A stretch of DNA of 64,000 nt from Cyanophora paradoxa (taxonomy: Eukaryota; Glaucocystophyceae; Cyanophorales; Cyanophoraceae), in NCBI GenBank assembly GCA_004431415.1, contig QPMI01000496.1, forward strand, positions 62,001 to 126,000, read 5' to 3'. Positions within the stretch are counted from its first letter, which is position 1; each line of letters opens with the position of its first letter. Positions 11,364 to 22,667 of the stretch are shown here, piece by piece. The notes below the pieces were generated by a model. The model worked only from the letters and a program-made list of their open reading frames with translations. It was not told the origin of the DNA and did not search any database. The position numbers and the translations under genes are program-made.

Positions 11364-12542
11364 AGCTGCGCTCTGAGGCTCGGCGGCGCCGCGGCGCGCC
11401 TTAAGATTCTAGACCTATAGCTACCTTGCCTGTGTGTGGACGTGCCGGGTGCTTGCTAGCGCTCAGCGGTTGCTCCTGCGCAAAAACACGTGAGCAGCGC
11501 ACAGGCCTAGCTATAGGGCGCGCCAGCGCCGAAGCGCGGCGCGTGGCCGGCGCGCGGGGCGCGAGATCCCCACTGGCAGCGGTCCGGTGCGAGCGGCTAG
11601 GGCTCGCCCCGCCGGGGAGGGCCGGGGAAGCGGTCGGACCTGCTTACAGTCTTCGGGCGACGTACGAACTCGTACGAACGATTTCACGGCGTTTGTGCCC
11701 GTGGCCCCGTGACCGGCCGCGCGCCTATGGAAAATGAAACACAGTGCAATTGTCAGTAAGGAATGATCGGATCGTCGGATCGGGCAGTACAGCAGGGAGT
11801 CGCACCGCTCGAATGCGGTCCGCGCGCCGGCGCCGGCGCCGGCGCGCCGCCTGGCCGATCGAGGCTCGCGCCTTCCGCGGCGTCACAGCGCGCGGCGCCC
11901 ATCTAGCTCTCAGCGGCCTGCGCACCGGCACGAGCACGTACTCGTTCCAATTGCATGTACCCTGGATCTTGCAGAATGCCAGAATCCGATCCGAGGCGGC
12001 GGTTAGTCCGGCAGTTAGCCGGCGCGCTCACGACCACTGCGGCGCGTTCATGGCGCAGTCGCGATCGCGCCTGCGCCGGCAGAGGCGCGCGCTGCCGCGC
12101 GCCGCGCGCTCATGATCAATCACGCTCTAACGTCGATCTCAAGTACGATCTGCGTCCGCCTTAAGTAGCCTTTCAAGTTTCGATCCGTGTTCTCGATCCA
12201 GCGCGCGCGTGTCGAAGAGCGGCGAGCGACCGCGTGTGCGGCAGGATGGACAGCCGCCAGGCGGCTCTCCGGCGGTTCCTGCACCAATCTCGTCCACGCC
12301 CTCGGCAAAGCCAATCGAGCAGTGCAACCCGCCGCTGCCCCTCGGCCCCCACACGCTGCCCCGCCTGCACCAACCCCGTCCGGACGCAGCGGCACTGCGG
12401 CAGTTGGAGCGAAGCGGAAAGAAGGGTATCTGGTACATTAGCTGGTCTATCGGTACAGCGACTCCCTCCTAAGTTAAGAGAGTCGGCGGCTGAGGGCCGC
12501 TTATACGAGGGCGGGCGCCTGCGCCTGCGAGCCGACCGGACG
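11364..12542. other. Intergenic region between F-box gene and phosphoribulokinase
   Basis: About 1.2 kb separates two minus-strand genes. It should contain the F-box gene promoter and the phosphoribulokinase 3' UTR. It holds a GCCGGC repeat at 11823-11850. Open frames around 11750-12120 and 12190-12440 lack family motifs and exon-like junctions, so I call none. Confidence 0.45.
11823..11850. repeat. GGCGCC/GCCGGC palindromic repeat
   Basis: Repeated GCCGGC and GGCGCC words form a self-complementary GC-only stretch in intergenic DNA. It looks like a simple sequence repeat. Confidence 0.55.
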
Positions 12543-14559
12543 TCAGCGCGCTGAAGAAACGAAAGGAAACGAGGTCGAGCGCGGGCGCACGTTGAGCTTC
12601 TCGTACATCTTGCGGATCTTCATGCCGAGGAGCACCTGGAAGAGGCCAGTGCCGTTGTTCGAGCCAGGGAAGCCCTGGTTCTTCAGGATCTGCTGGGTGA
12701 GCTCGCCGTAGTACCTGCACGCCGCGCGTGAGCCGACACGCGCGCCGCAGCGTTGCCGAGCCGGCCGCACCGGGTCGAGGTGTTGTTGAGGTGGGACTCG
12801 ACGTAGATCAGCTCCTCGAGCTTCTCGAACTGGCCGTCCATCTCGAGGATCGAGACCTCGTTGCCCATGAACTCCTCAGGGCCGTAGAAGAACCTGGCGG
12901 GAGCGCGTGAGCCGGCGGCGCGAGGCGAGCGGCGCGGCGCAGCGCACTTGATGCCAGGGTACGAGCAGGTGAGCTTGCGGCCGCAGGGCACCCAGGTGAT
13001 GGTCGAGCCCTCGTCGTACAGGTACGCCGGCTCGAAGCCGAGGACGCCCTCCTTCTGGATCAGCTGGACGCGGAGAACCTTGTGGTCCTTGTCGTCGGGG
13101 ATGAGCTTGGTGGGGAGGATCTGCACGCGCGCGCGTGAGCGGCGGGGAGCGCTCGCGCGAAAGAGAGAGAGAGAGCGCGGAGGGAGCGCACGGAGAGGAC
13201 GACGTCCGCCATGCCCTTCTGGGGCTCGACGTACGCCTCGAAGTCGGGCTTGCGGGACTCGATCGAGGCCAGAATGTCCTCGAGCTTGTGGCCGCGCTCG
13301 GCCATATCGCGCTGCACCTTCCAGGCGAGCTTGATCTCATCGCTGGAGGGACGCGCGCGCGGCGCGCGAGGGTAAGCGGGTGCGGCGCGCGCAGCGGCGC
13401 TGCGAGGCGCGGGCGGCACCTGAGGTCAAGGTAGATGGAGAAGTCCAGGAGGTCACGGACGCGCTTGTCGTACATCGGGTGCAGGCCCTCAACCTGCCGA
13501 AGACCGGTCGGACGCGGTGCGCGCGGGCGCCTGGCTCGCCGATACGCACGACGATGATGTGGTTCGGGTCAACGGTCTCGGCGGGGTCGATCTTGCCGGT
13601 CTCGTGGTTGTAGATGGGCTTCTGGATGGCCTCGCCGTTCTTCAGGGCCTTGATCTGCGCGCCGCGGCGATCGCATCAGCACACCGAACGAATCGAAATC
13701 AAACGAGGGACGGAAGAACTAGAAGAAGGCGCCCCCCGCCGCGGTTACGGCGGGTCCGTGCCAGACCGCAGCGCGCGGGCGGCCGCGGGGGCGGCGGGCG
13801 CGCGCCCAACTAAGCTCTCGCGCACAGGACCTCCATCTATAGCCGAAGCCGGCGTGCGGGGATGCGGGGCGCAGGGCCGCGGCGCGGCGCGCACCTGCTC
13901 GTACATGAGGTCGAAGTTGTTGGCCTTCGGGTCCAGCGCGGTAACGCCAGCCTCCTTGCGGCCAGTGCGGTCGAGCGTGTGGTAGTCGTCCAGGCAGATA
14001 ACGGTGAGGAGGTCGCCGACCGGGGTGTGCGCCTTGGTCACCTCCGTCCCGAAGATGTCGTACAGCCGCCGCAGGAAGGTCGACTTGCCGCAGCCAGAGT
14101 CACCAGCCACACCAATGATCACCGGGCGCTTGATGTCCTTGCCGCCTGTGGGCGAAGGCCGCATGCGCGCATCAGACAATCACAGATGGAAATCTGCGGG
14201 CGGCCCGGCGCGCGCGCGAGGGCTCTAGGGGATGATCGCTGGCACAGTCGGACGTCTATCGGCCGCGAACAGCACGCAGACTGGGCCGCCCCGCCCCTCG
14301 GCGACGCCCCCGACGCGCGTTGCGCGCAAATAATCTTTCGCGCACCGGAGGTCATCTTCGCCGAGGTGATGAACACAAAGCGCTGCGACTTCTTCTCGGT
14401 GGTCATGAACATGCGCTTGCCCTGGAACTCCGACTTGCCGGCCGCGCCGAAGCCGAGCGCCGCATTCTTGTGCGCGGTGATCTTGCACGACTGAGTGCTG
14501 GCCGCGAAGCGGCCGCTGCGAACGGGGGCCACGGGGGCGACGGCGAAGGCGGACGACAT
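12543..14559 (-). CDS. PRK: Phosphoribulokinase, plastid precursor
   Basis: This Calvin-cycle enzyme phosphorylates ribulose 5-phosphate to ribulose 1,5-bisphosphate in the plastid. Exon 1 (from ATG 14559) encodes a transit-like peptide, MSSAFAVAPVAPVRSG, with Phe at residue 5. Exon 2 has the P-loop GVAGDSGCGKSTF and ICLDDYHTLDRTGR. Later exons give IKALKNGEAIQKPIYNH, VEGLHPMYDKRVRDLLDF, IKLAWKVQRDMAERGHKLED, LIPDDKDHKVLRVQLIQ, TITWVPCGRKLTCSYPGIK, GNEVSILEMDGQFEKLEELI and FPGSNNGTGLFQVLLGMKIR. The stop is at 12543. The P-loop Cys, the Cys before LDDYH and the CGRKLTC pair are all present, so thioredoxin/CP12 control is expected. There are eight or so exons, with introns mostly of 50-100 nt and donors often GTGCGCG. 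IIV joins VEGLHPMYD cleanly across one intron. Confidence 0.97.
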
Positions 14560-15082
14560 GGCTGCTACACGAACTGGCGAAATAGACTCGCACTAACTTT
14601 CGGTTATACCCCGCGGCAGTTACTTACCAGCTGCCCTTCCGGCGCCCCGCCGGCCGCCCAGCGCGGCTCTGCGTGCATTCGAGTCTATCTCTGGCCGCAC
14701 GCGCGCGCCGCCCTAGCCCGGCGCAGCAGCGCCAGCGACCCGGGCCCGGCCCGGTCACCGGGTCCCCGCGCGCGGCCCTGCCGGCCGCGACGGCTTTGCA
14801 AAGCAGCGCGCGGCTCCACGCGCTCGCGATATCGAAAGTAGACTCGTTGGAAAGCAGATCTAGAGCTCGCGGGACGCGCGCGCGAGCCTAGCAGAGGTCC
14901 GACCGTCGGACGGGCGGCGATGCTTGCGCTTCGCCGACGGCGCGCGCCAAGTCCGTCGACATACGCGTGAGCGCCCAGCTCCCCGCCAGGCCCGGCGGCG
15001 CGAGTACACGTGAACCGTGCGTACATGTCTATGCGTATATTAACTCGACAGCTACCCACAACCCTGGCTACGCATGAAAGCG

Positions 15083-15117
<35 letters not shown>

Positions 15118-15176
15118 GCGCGCCCTAGGCCACTGTACAGCTGCGGGCCGGAGCTCGGGGGGCCTGCGGTACCCCC
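14560..15176. other. Intergenic region: PRK promoter and 2-oxoglutarate dehydrogenase 3' end
   Basis: About 620 bases between two minus-strand genes. The part next to 14560 should be the PRK promoter, and the part next to 15176 the 3' UTR of the dehydrogenase gene. A GGC repeat lies at 15081-15117. No gene is seen. Confidence 0.5.
15081..15117. repeat. GGC trinucleotide repeat
   Basis: About eleven GGC units follow one another just downstream of the 2-oxoglutarate dehydrogenase stop codon. It is a simple microsatellite with G-quadruplex potential. Confidence 0.85.
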
Positions 15177-18100
15177 TCAGGAGGTGGCGGGCTTGCCGGT
15201 CTCGCCCGCGGCCTTCGCGGCCAGGGAGCCCGTCGCCGCCACGGGGCCCAGGTTCGTCCCCTCCGCGAACGCGCCGTCCAGGATCTGGGGGCGCGTCAGC
15301 CCCGAACTCGCGCGCTCGGAAGGAAGAAGAGAGAAGGAGCGACCTCCTGCAACTCCTTCTCGTGCTGGGCGAAGAACCCCGTCGCCGGCGCCGCAGCCGC
15401 CTTGCGCCCGATGAAGCGCTGCGGGGCGGGTCAGGAGGCGAGCGAAGGAAAATGGCCGGAGGGGCCTAAGCACCGGGGCGCGGGTGTCGCCGTGCGGCCG
15501 GAGCGCCGTCTTCACGCGCGGCTCGATGTAGAACCTGGGAGGGAGGAAGAAGAGCGTCGGGAAGGGTACGAGGGCGGGGGGCGGGGGCGGGGGGCAGGGC
15601 CGGACCAGGCGCCCATGTTCTGGGGCTCCTCCTGCACCCAGACGATCTCGGCCTGCGGGCGGGGCGGGCGGCGTCGGCCGGGGCGAGGTCGAGGGGCGCG
15701 GGCGCGGCCCCAAGGCCCCTAGAAGCCCGGGCAGGAGACGGCTGAGCTCCTATTTCAAGCTCTCTCCAGGGCGCGGGGGCCAGCAGACTCGGGGGCCACG
15801 GCCGCCGGGCGGCGCGGGCGCCGCTGGGCGGGCGCACGTTCTTGAAGCGGAGGAGCTCGTCGCCGACGAGGTCGAAGGGGAAGGGCGCGATCTGCTCGAT
15901 CCGCGCGATCGCCACGTCCTGCCCGGGCGGGGCGGTCGGGGTGGGGGGGGGGGGAGGGCGGGGCGCGGGGGCCGGCCCCGCGCACCTTGATGCCCCGCTT
16001 GGCGCGGGCGTCGGCGAGGTCGTAGTAGACCTTGCCCGAGCAGAGGATCACCCGCCGCACCTGCGCGCGCGCGGGGGGCGCGGCGGTGAGGCCGGCGCGG
16101 CGCCCCCTCCGGGGCGGGGCGGGGCGGCCGGCCGCACCTTCTCGTCCGCCGCAAGCTCCTCCGAGGTGTCTGGAGGGAGGGAGGGAAGAGGGGGGGTCGA
16201 GTGAGCGGGGACCGGGCGCGGGCGGGCGGACGGGCGGGCGGGCGGCGTTGGAGCTCTTCTCTTCTGCGGGGGCGCACCGCGGATCATCTTCTGGAACATG
16301 GTGCCGGGGGCCAGGTCCTCGAGCGGGGAGACGCACTGCGGCGCCGCGGCTGAGCAAGGAGGGAGGAGGGAGGGCGCCCCGCGGACCTTCTTGTTGCGGA
16401 GGAGGGCCTTGGGGGACATGACGATGAGGGGCTTGCGGAACTCGCGGTGCAGCTGGCGCCGCAGCACGTGGAAGAAGTTCGCCGGCTGCGCGGGCGGCGG
16501 CGCCCCGTCAGCCGCCGGCGCTGGCCGGGGCGCGCGGGGCGGGCGGGGCGGGCGGGGCCCGGGGCCCGGGCGCACGGTGGTGCAGTTGACGACCTGGATG
16601 TTGCGCTCCTGGATCTGCGTGGACATGGGGCCCAGCACGGGGATCTGCGCGGGCAGTTAGGGGGCTGGACGTAGGGGAGGGGCCTGCGGGCGCGGTGGCG
16701 GGCCTCGTCGGGGCTCTCGTCGGAGAGCTGGAGGAAGCGCTCGAGGCGCGACGACGAGTGCTCCGGGCCCTGCCCTGCGTGAGCAAGGCCGGCGGGGGCG
16801 GGGCCGGGGCCGGGGCGCGGCGGACCTGGCCGTCGTAGCCGTGGGGGAGGAGCATGACGAGGCCCGACTGGCGCAGCCACTTGTTCTCCCCGGACACGAT
16901 GAACTGCGCGGCGGGGGACGCTCAGCGGGCGGGCGAGCGAGCGGCATCCCGGCAACTCGGGAGTCGCGGGGCGGCGGGACGGCACCTGGTCGATGATGAT
17001 CTGCGCGCCGTTCGCGAAGTCGCCGAATTGCGCTGCGGGGCCCGTCAGAAGGCGGAGAGAGGGGGGATGGGGCGGGGGCCTCGGGCGCGCCCTCCCAGAT
17101 GGTGAGCTGGTACGGGCTCTCGAGGGAATACCCGTGCTCGAAGCCCAGCACCGCGAACTCGGAGAGGTTCGAGTTGCAGATGTGGAAGTCCGCCTGCCGG
17201 CCGGCGCGTGAGAAGAGCTCGGGAGGGGAGGGACGGAGAGGGGGGGGGGGGGGGGGGGGGGGAGAAAGGAGACCTGGTCCTTATCGATGAAGTCGAGGGG
17301 TACGTACTCCTCGTCCGTCTCCTGCCGGCCGGCGTGAGATGGGCGGCCCGCTACCCCTCCCGCGCCGCCGCCGCCGCCGGCCCCCCGCACCTGGTCGTGG
17401 AGGACGGCGTGCCGGTGGGAGAAGGTGCCGCGCTCGCAGTCCTGCCGGCGCGTGAGCGGGCCAGTGGGCGGTGGGGGCCGGGCGGGCGGGCGGGCACGGG
17501 GTGGTCACCTGGCCCGAGACGCGGACGTGGAAGCCCTCGAGCAGCAGCGTCCCGAAGGCCAGCTGCTCGCACGTCGCCCTGGAGGGGGGGGGGGGGGGGA
17601 AGAAGCGAGCAAGTCAGGAGAAGGGGGGTACAGGGAGGAGGCGGGGCGGGGCGTCGGGGGGTACGGCACGCACCAGTCGAGGCCCTCGCCGGACTCGAGC
17701 ATCTTCTTGCGGGCGTCGAGGATCTCCTTGATCTTCGGGTGGATCTTGAAGCCGGCGGGGACCTGCGCGCCCCCGCGTGAGGCGGAAAGGAAGGAAAAGA
17801 AGAGGAGAGTGGGGAGGGAGGGGACCTGGCAGGAGGCGAGGCCGACGCGCTTCAGGACCTCGATGTTGGTGCCCGTCGGGCGGATCTTGGAGAGGTGGAG
17901 CCAGCTCTTGAAGCCTGCGGGGGGGAGGGCAGGGTCAATCACGGGCGCCTCTGGTCTGGTCCAGGCCAAGCCGGGCGGGCGGAGGCGGGGGCGGGGGCGG
18001 GCGGACCGTGCCAGTTGGTGGAGAGCCAGTCCGAGGTCTTCCCCTTCCACGTCTTCGACTTCTCGAACTCCGCCTGGGCGCAGGGCGTCGGGGGGTTGCG

Positions 18101-21100
18101 GGAGGGGAGGGGGAGGGGGCTGCGCAAGGCGCCCCGCACCTCAAAGTTCTGGGTGATCGACTTGACGATCGCGTCCGTCTCCGCCTTGGAGATGTACCCG
18201 TTCTTGTCCAGGTACTCCGCGTACAGCTGGGATGGGAGAGAAGTCAGGGGAGGGGGAGGAACGGAAGGGAGAAAAGGGGCCGGGGCGGGCCTTGACGGTC
18301 GGGGGGTGTTTCGCGATCTGCTTGTACATGCGGGGCTGCGTGAAGGCCGGCTGGTCCAGCTCGTTGTGCCCGTGCCGCCTGCGCCGGCCGCGTCGGACCC
18401 GCGCCTTCTCTCGGGGGGCGCCCCCCTGCGCACCGGTAGCAGACGATGTCGACGACGACGTCTTTCTTAAAGGTCTGCAGCGGGAGCGTAAGGAAAGAAA
18501 GAGGAGGGAAGAGGAAAGAAAGGAAGGAGGGACCTGGCGCCACTCGGCGGCGATGCGGCATGCGCGGACGACCGCCTCGGGGTCGTCCCCGTTCACGTGG
18601 AAGATCGGCGCCCTGGCGGCGGCGGGGGAGGGCGGGCGCGGTCAGCCCTGGTTTCAAGGGGGGTACGCGACGCAGTTCTGGAGTACCCGACGATCTTGGC
18701 GACGTCGGAGCAGAAGGGCGAGCTGCGGGCCTTGCGCGGGTCCGTCGTGAAGCCTGCCGAAAGAAGAAGAAGAAGAAGGACGAGGCGAAGTGAGCCCGGG
18801 GCGTCCTCGTCGAGGGAGGAGGCCCCGGCGGGGCGGGCGGGGCGGGGCGGACCGATCTGGTTGTTGACGACGATGTGGATGGTGCCGCCCGTCGTGTAGT
18901 CCACCAGGTCCGAGAGCTCCAGCGTCTCTGCCGCCCCAAGCTGAGCGAGGAGGAGCGCGTGGGAGGCTTAGGGGCGGGCGGACCGGCGACGACGCCCTGG
19001 CCTGCGAAGGCGGCGTCGCCGTGCAGCAGCACCGCCATCGTCTTCGCACGCTCCGCGTCCTGCCGGCGGACGGGCGGGAGGGTGAGCGGGCGGGCGAGGG
19101 GAGGAGGCTCAGCGCGGGCGGGCGGGCGGGCGGGCGGGGGCGGACCTTCCGGAAGTGCTGCTTGGCACGGGCCTTGCCGATGACGACGGGGTCCACGGCC
19201 TCAAGGTGGGACGGGTTCGCCGCCAGCGACGCGTGGATCGTCATCCCGTTGCTGCCCCGCGGGGCGCCCCGGCGGCTCGCGTCAGCGCGCCGGAGGCGGC
19301 GGCCACGCGGGCGTCTCGTTCGAGGCTTCTCTTCGAGGCTTCTCGCGGCCGGCCCCCCCGCGCCCGCACCCCCTCGGGAGGCGAGGGGTCTCACCTGAGG
19401 TGGCGGTTGCCCGAGGTCCCCAGGTGGTACTTCACGTCGCCCGAGCCCAGCATCGACTCGTCCTTGGGCTTCACCTGCGGGCGGCGCGCGGGTCGGGAGG
19501 GGAGGAGAGGGGACGAGACGAGAGGGCAGGGGGCAAGCACCGTCTGGAACTCAGAGAAGATCTGGGCGAGGGGCTTCTCCATGATGTTCGCCAGTACGTT
19601 CAAGCTGCAGAAGAGATTACTGGAAGGAGGAGGAGGAAGCGGTGGGCGGCCCAAGGAAGCGCGGACCGGCCGCGGTGGGGCATGCCGAAGCAGACGTTCT
19701 CGACGCCGAGCTCGGCGGCGCGCTCTAGGCAGGCGTCGATGCCGCAGATGACCGACTCGCCTGCGCGGGCGGGCGCCGGCTCGAGTCAGCGCGAGCGAGG
19801 CCGGAGCTGGATTCGAACTCGGGATCCCGGGGCGGCGCGCCTCCCTCGAGGCCGAAGCGCTTCGCGGTGTTGTACTTGGCCGCGAGGAAGCGCTGCGAAG
19901 CGGCGCCGCGCCGCGGTGAGGCCTCCGGGATCCGGCGGCGGCTCCCGGAGCCCCGGGCGGACCTCGAAACCGTCGGCCCTGGCGAGCGCGGTGTAGATGC
20001 TCTTGCGCTCCGCCGGCGTGAACGAGTACGGCTCCGCCAGCTCCACCTGCGAGCGCCGCCCGGGCGCGGTCAGATCCCTCGGCCGGGGCGGGGCGGGGCG
20101 GGGCGGCGCACGCGGGAGCGGATCCAGAACTTCTGCTGCTTGTCCGAGATGTGCATGTACTCCACCGTGAACGTCTTGCAGTACGTGTCCTAAGAGAGGA
20201 AACATGTGAGCGCGCCGGAGAAGACGGGCGGTGAGCAAGCCCGGCGCGCCTGGAGGTAGGTGAGGATCTCGCGCAAGGTGCCGCTCTGCCGTCCCAGCTC
20301 GCCTCCGAGGTAGAACTCCCGATCCATGTCCTCCTCCGTGAAGCCGAACGAGGCCGGGTCCAGATCCTGCGGCTCTCCTCGTCAGCGGCCGGCGCGGGCG
20401 CGGGGGCGCGGGCGCGGGATCAAATCTGCGCACGGGGTGGATCTGGGGCTTCACGAGGCCGAGGGGGTCCAGGTTCGCCATCAGGCTGCCCCGCTCGCGG
20501 TAGGACCGCAGCAGCGCGAGCACTGCGGAGGGCGCCCCGCGTCAGAGCGGCGCGCGAGAGAGAATGGCAGAAGGAAGAGAGAAGGAAAAACAGAGAGCAG
20601 CACCGCGAACGGACTCCTCCACGTGCGTCATGTTGAACTCCTTGGACAGGGACTCCTCGCCCTCGGCGGATAGGATGCGGCGGGGGCCGCGCTGCGCGGC
20701 ACGCCTCTCGGGACGATGCGCGAGGGAGCTAGGGAGCGGAGACGGCGAACCTCGTGCACGGGACGTGCGGGGGGCAGGTACGCCTCGCCGGGTTTCAGGC
20801 CGGCGTCGATGTTGCGGAAGAACGTGTCCCAAGACTTGTGGACCGAGGCCGGATCGGCCTTCCACATCTCGTACATCTGCTCAAGCACGACGCTGCGGCG
20901 CGGGCGGGGTCAGCGTCCCACGAGCCGGAGAGCTCGCGGGGCCCGATTCGCACACCTGTTGGTCCCCGTCAGGAAGGACTCCGAGGGATGCGGGGGCTTC
21001 GATTTCGGCTTAGTGCCAAGCGGAGCCGGCGCCGCCGAGGCGTACATAGACGCCGGGACAAGCGGCTGCGTACGACATCGCCGCGCGGCGGCCGATCAGC

Positions 21101-21166
21101 GACCGCCGGCAGAGTGACAGGCTGCTTCGCATACCAGGCGAGGCGTCCGAACGCGCTGCAGCGCAT
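15177..21166 (-). CDS. OGDH: 2-oxoglutarate dehydrogenase E1 component, mitochondrial precursor
   Basis: The thiamine-diphosphate E1 subunit of the 2-oxoglutarate dehydrogenase complex (TCA cycle, mitochondrial matrix). About 40 short exons read in family order: SESFLTGTN (about 20965), [20 protein letters not shown] (about 20870), [109 protein letters not shown] (about 19030), [32 protein letters not shown] (about 18370), [14 protein letters not shown] and LPHGYDGQ. The last exon stops at 15177. The GDAAFAGQG and GHNELDQP thiamine-diphosphate motifs are intact. The start is unresolved. A frame from 21166 looks like a mitochondrial presequence ([17 protein letters not shown]) but needs a junction to reach [10 protein letters not shown] shorter in-frame ATG lies near 21045. 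DHTKD1-type paralogues are less likely given the N-terminal [12 protein letters not shown]. Confidence 0.95.
17240..17262. repeat. 23-base poly-G run in an intron
   Basis: Twenty-three consecutive G on the plus strand, so poly-C on the sense strand of the dehydrogenase gene, within an intron between the DFHICNSN and FIDKDQ exons. A second run of 16 G is at 17584-17599. Both are extreme cases of the C-rich sense strand of introns here. Confidence 0.95.
17584..17599. repeat. 16-base poly-G run in an intron
   Basis: Sixteen consecutive G on the plus strand (C on the sense strand) in another intron of the 2-oxoglutarate dehydrogenase gene, between the exons encoding the GFHVRVSGQ and [12 protein letters not shown] segments. 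Confidence 0.9.
19113..19140. repeat. GGGC tandem repeat in an intron
   Basis: Seven tandem GGGC units (GCCC on the sense strand) fill an intron of the dehydrogenase gene. This is low-complexity intronic sequence. Confidence 0.8.
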
Positions 21167-22085
21167 GGGCGAGGTGCCTGTGCATAGACAGGGGCGCCCG
21201 CTTGGTCAGGCCGGCGGGACGGCACGATTTACAGGACTCATGAGTCTCACGCACCCATGCGTGCGGCGCAGCGCACCGCCTGCGAACGAGAGCATTGCGG
21301 CCGACTTGCGTGCTTGCTCGCAGATATGGGTACCCCTCCAGCCCACCATCAATGCGCTGCTGGGCACCAACGGCGCCTTCTACGTGCAATATCAATATAA
21401 AAAGATGTAGATGTATCGTTTCCTCTTCTTCCAGATGTACCTAGCCTTCGACCGACTCGGCAACGTTAACGTTAACGAAGCCAATTGCAATGCCGCAGCT
21501 GCCGGAGTCCCCTCGCCTCAGCGGCTCGGCGGAGTACTAGTCGAACAGCCGACTTCGCAGTGCCGCCGCCGCATGCGCAGTGCGCTGGCCGGGCCGGACC
21601 ATGCCCGGCTCGAGCTCCGGTCCCGACGCGCGCGCGCGCGCGCCCGGCGCGCGGTACCGGCCCGGCGGCGTACTATGGTACGCTAGCGCGGAGCCCGTGG
21701 CGTGCTGCTAGATATAGGCTATGCACGCATGCATGCGCATGCGTACATACGCGTACGCGTCCGCGGCCCCGCGCCGGGGCTTCACAAGTTCAGTGCAGCT
21801 TCACAAAACACGCTAATGCAGCGTAGAGTCCCTAGGGTCGGGCAATTGCAATGAGATCGGTAACTTTGGCATTTCGAAATCATTATAATTATTCGGAACT
21901 GTACATAAACCCTGTGCGCTGCAAGCCACGACCGTCGGACTCGGAGAGCTAAGCTAGCCTAGAAGTAAACCCAAAATACTGCAATCTAAATTTGAGAAGG
22001 AAATCGCTGGGTCCGTGAAAGAAAGATATCGCTCTACGCTTATTCTACGCAAGCTGCGGGATCATCGGATTCAAAGAGATTGACC
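21167..22085. other. Intergenic region upstream of 2-oxoglutarate dehydrogenase
   Basis: About 900 bases between two minus-strand genes. It should contain the dehydrogenase promoter and the 3' UTR of the small membrane protein. It turns AT-rich after 21840 and holds an alternating purine-pyrimidine tract at 21720-21761. Open frames at 21170-21410 lack family motifs. No gene is called. Confidence 0.45.
21720..21761. repeat. Alternating purine-pyrimidine tract (GCATGC/TACGCG)
   Basis: About 40 bases of nearly perfect purine-pyrimidine alternation (GCATGC, GTAC, CGCG words) lie about 550 bases upstream of the dehydrogenase start. Such sequence can adopt Z-DNA or cruciforms. Any role is speculation. 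Confidence 0.6.
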
Positions 22086-22667
22086 TCAGAATCGGTCGTC
22101 GATGCGGTTCGAGTTGGGGTTGTGCTTGAGGGGCGGCTTTCCCTCCGCGGCCCGCTTGGCGTTCAGGTGCGCTATGCTGAACTTGTACGCGCAGTTCAGT
22201 TCGGTCTGCGCCGAAATCAAATTGAGATCGATATTATGTATCGAATTCGAACTGGGTTGACGCTCGGGCCGGGGGTGCGGCGCACGATCTGGCTCCAGCG
22301 GTCGAACATGGCCATGCCCAGAAGGATCGATGGGACGCACTTCACCTGCGGTGGCATCCGCGCGAGCGCCCCGCCGGGATCTGACGGGGGAAAATATGCG
22401 GGTTAATTCGTGTGTACATGTATGTGTGCATTTGGTTGGCGTGCGGGCACACTCATGCGGCCAGCGATGAACATGAAGAGCCCCGCGATGCTCGCGCCCG
22501 TCGCGAAGCCGAGGAACGCCTGCTTCTCGACCTGGTGACGCGAGCAAAGTGAGCCTCCGAGCGTACAGGAGAGAAGCGTAATAATAAAGCACCTCTCCTT
22601 CGCACTTCTGCCATCGGCTGCGGACCGAGTGCGGATCGTCGTCCAGGGGCAGCGGGTGAAACAACAT
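22086..22667 (-). CDS. Small predicted membrane protein, uncharacterised
   Basis: Four exons give a protein of roughly 115 residues. Exon 1, from ATG 22667, encodes MLFHPLPLDDDPHSVRSRWQ. Exon 2 (about 22530-22450) gives QAFLGFATGASIAGLFMFIA, a clear hydrophobic segment. Exon 3 (about 22385-22285) gives VKCVPSILLGMAMFDRW, a weaker one. Exon 4 (about 22205-22086) gives ELNCAYKFSIAHLNAKRAAE and ends PNSNRIDDRF*. Each border has a plausible GT and AG. The polar ends and one or two membrane spans suggest a small membrane-anchored protein, perhaps organellar. I do not recognise the family. It may share a promoter with the divergent beta-helix gene 453 bases away. Confidence 0.55.
   Translation of the reverse strand: MLFHPLPLDDDPHSVRSRWQKCEGEVLYYYASLLYARRLTLLASPGREAGVPRLRDGREHRGALHVHRWPHECARTPTKCTHTCTHELTRIFSPVRSRRGARADATAGEVRPIDPSGHGHVRPLEPDRAPHPRPERQPSSNSIHNIDLNLISAQTELNCAYKFSIAHLNAKRAAEGKPPLKHNPNSNRIDDRF

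Noticed and set aside
12139-12441. Overlapping frames on both strands between the F-box gene and PRK
   Set aside because: No recognisable protein segment or splice-consistent extension, and both strands are equally open. GC-rich chance frames.
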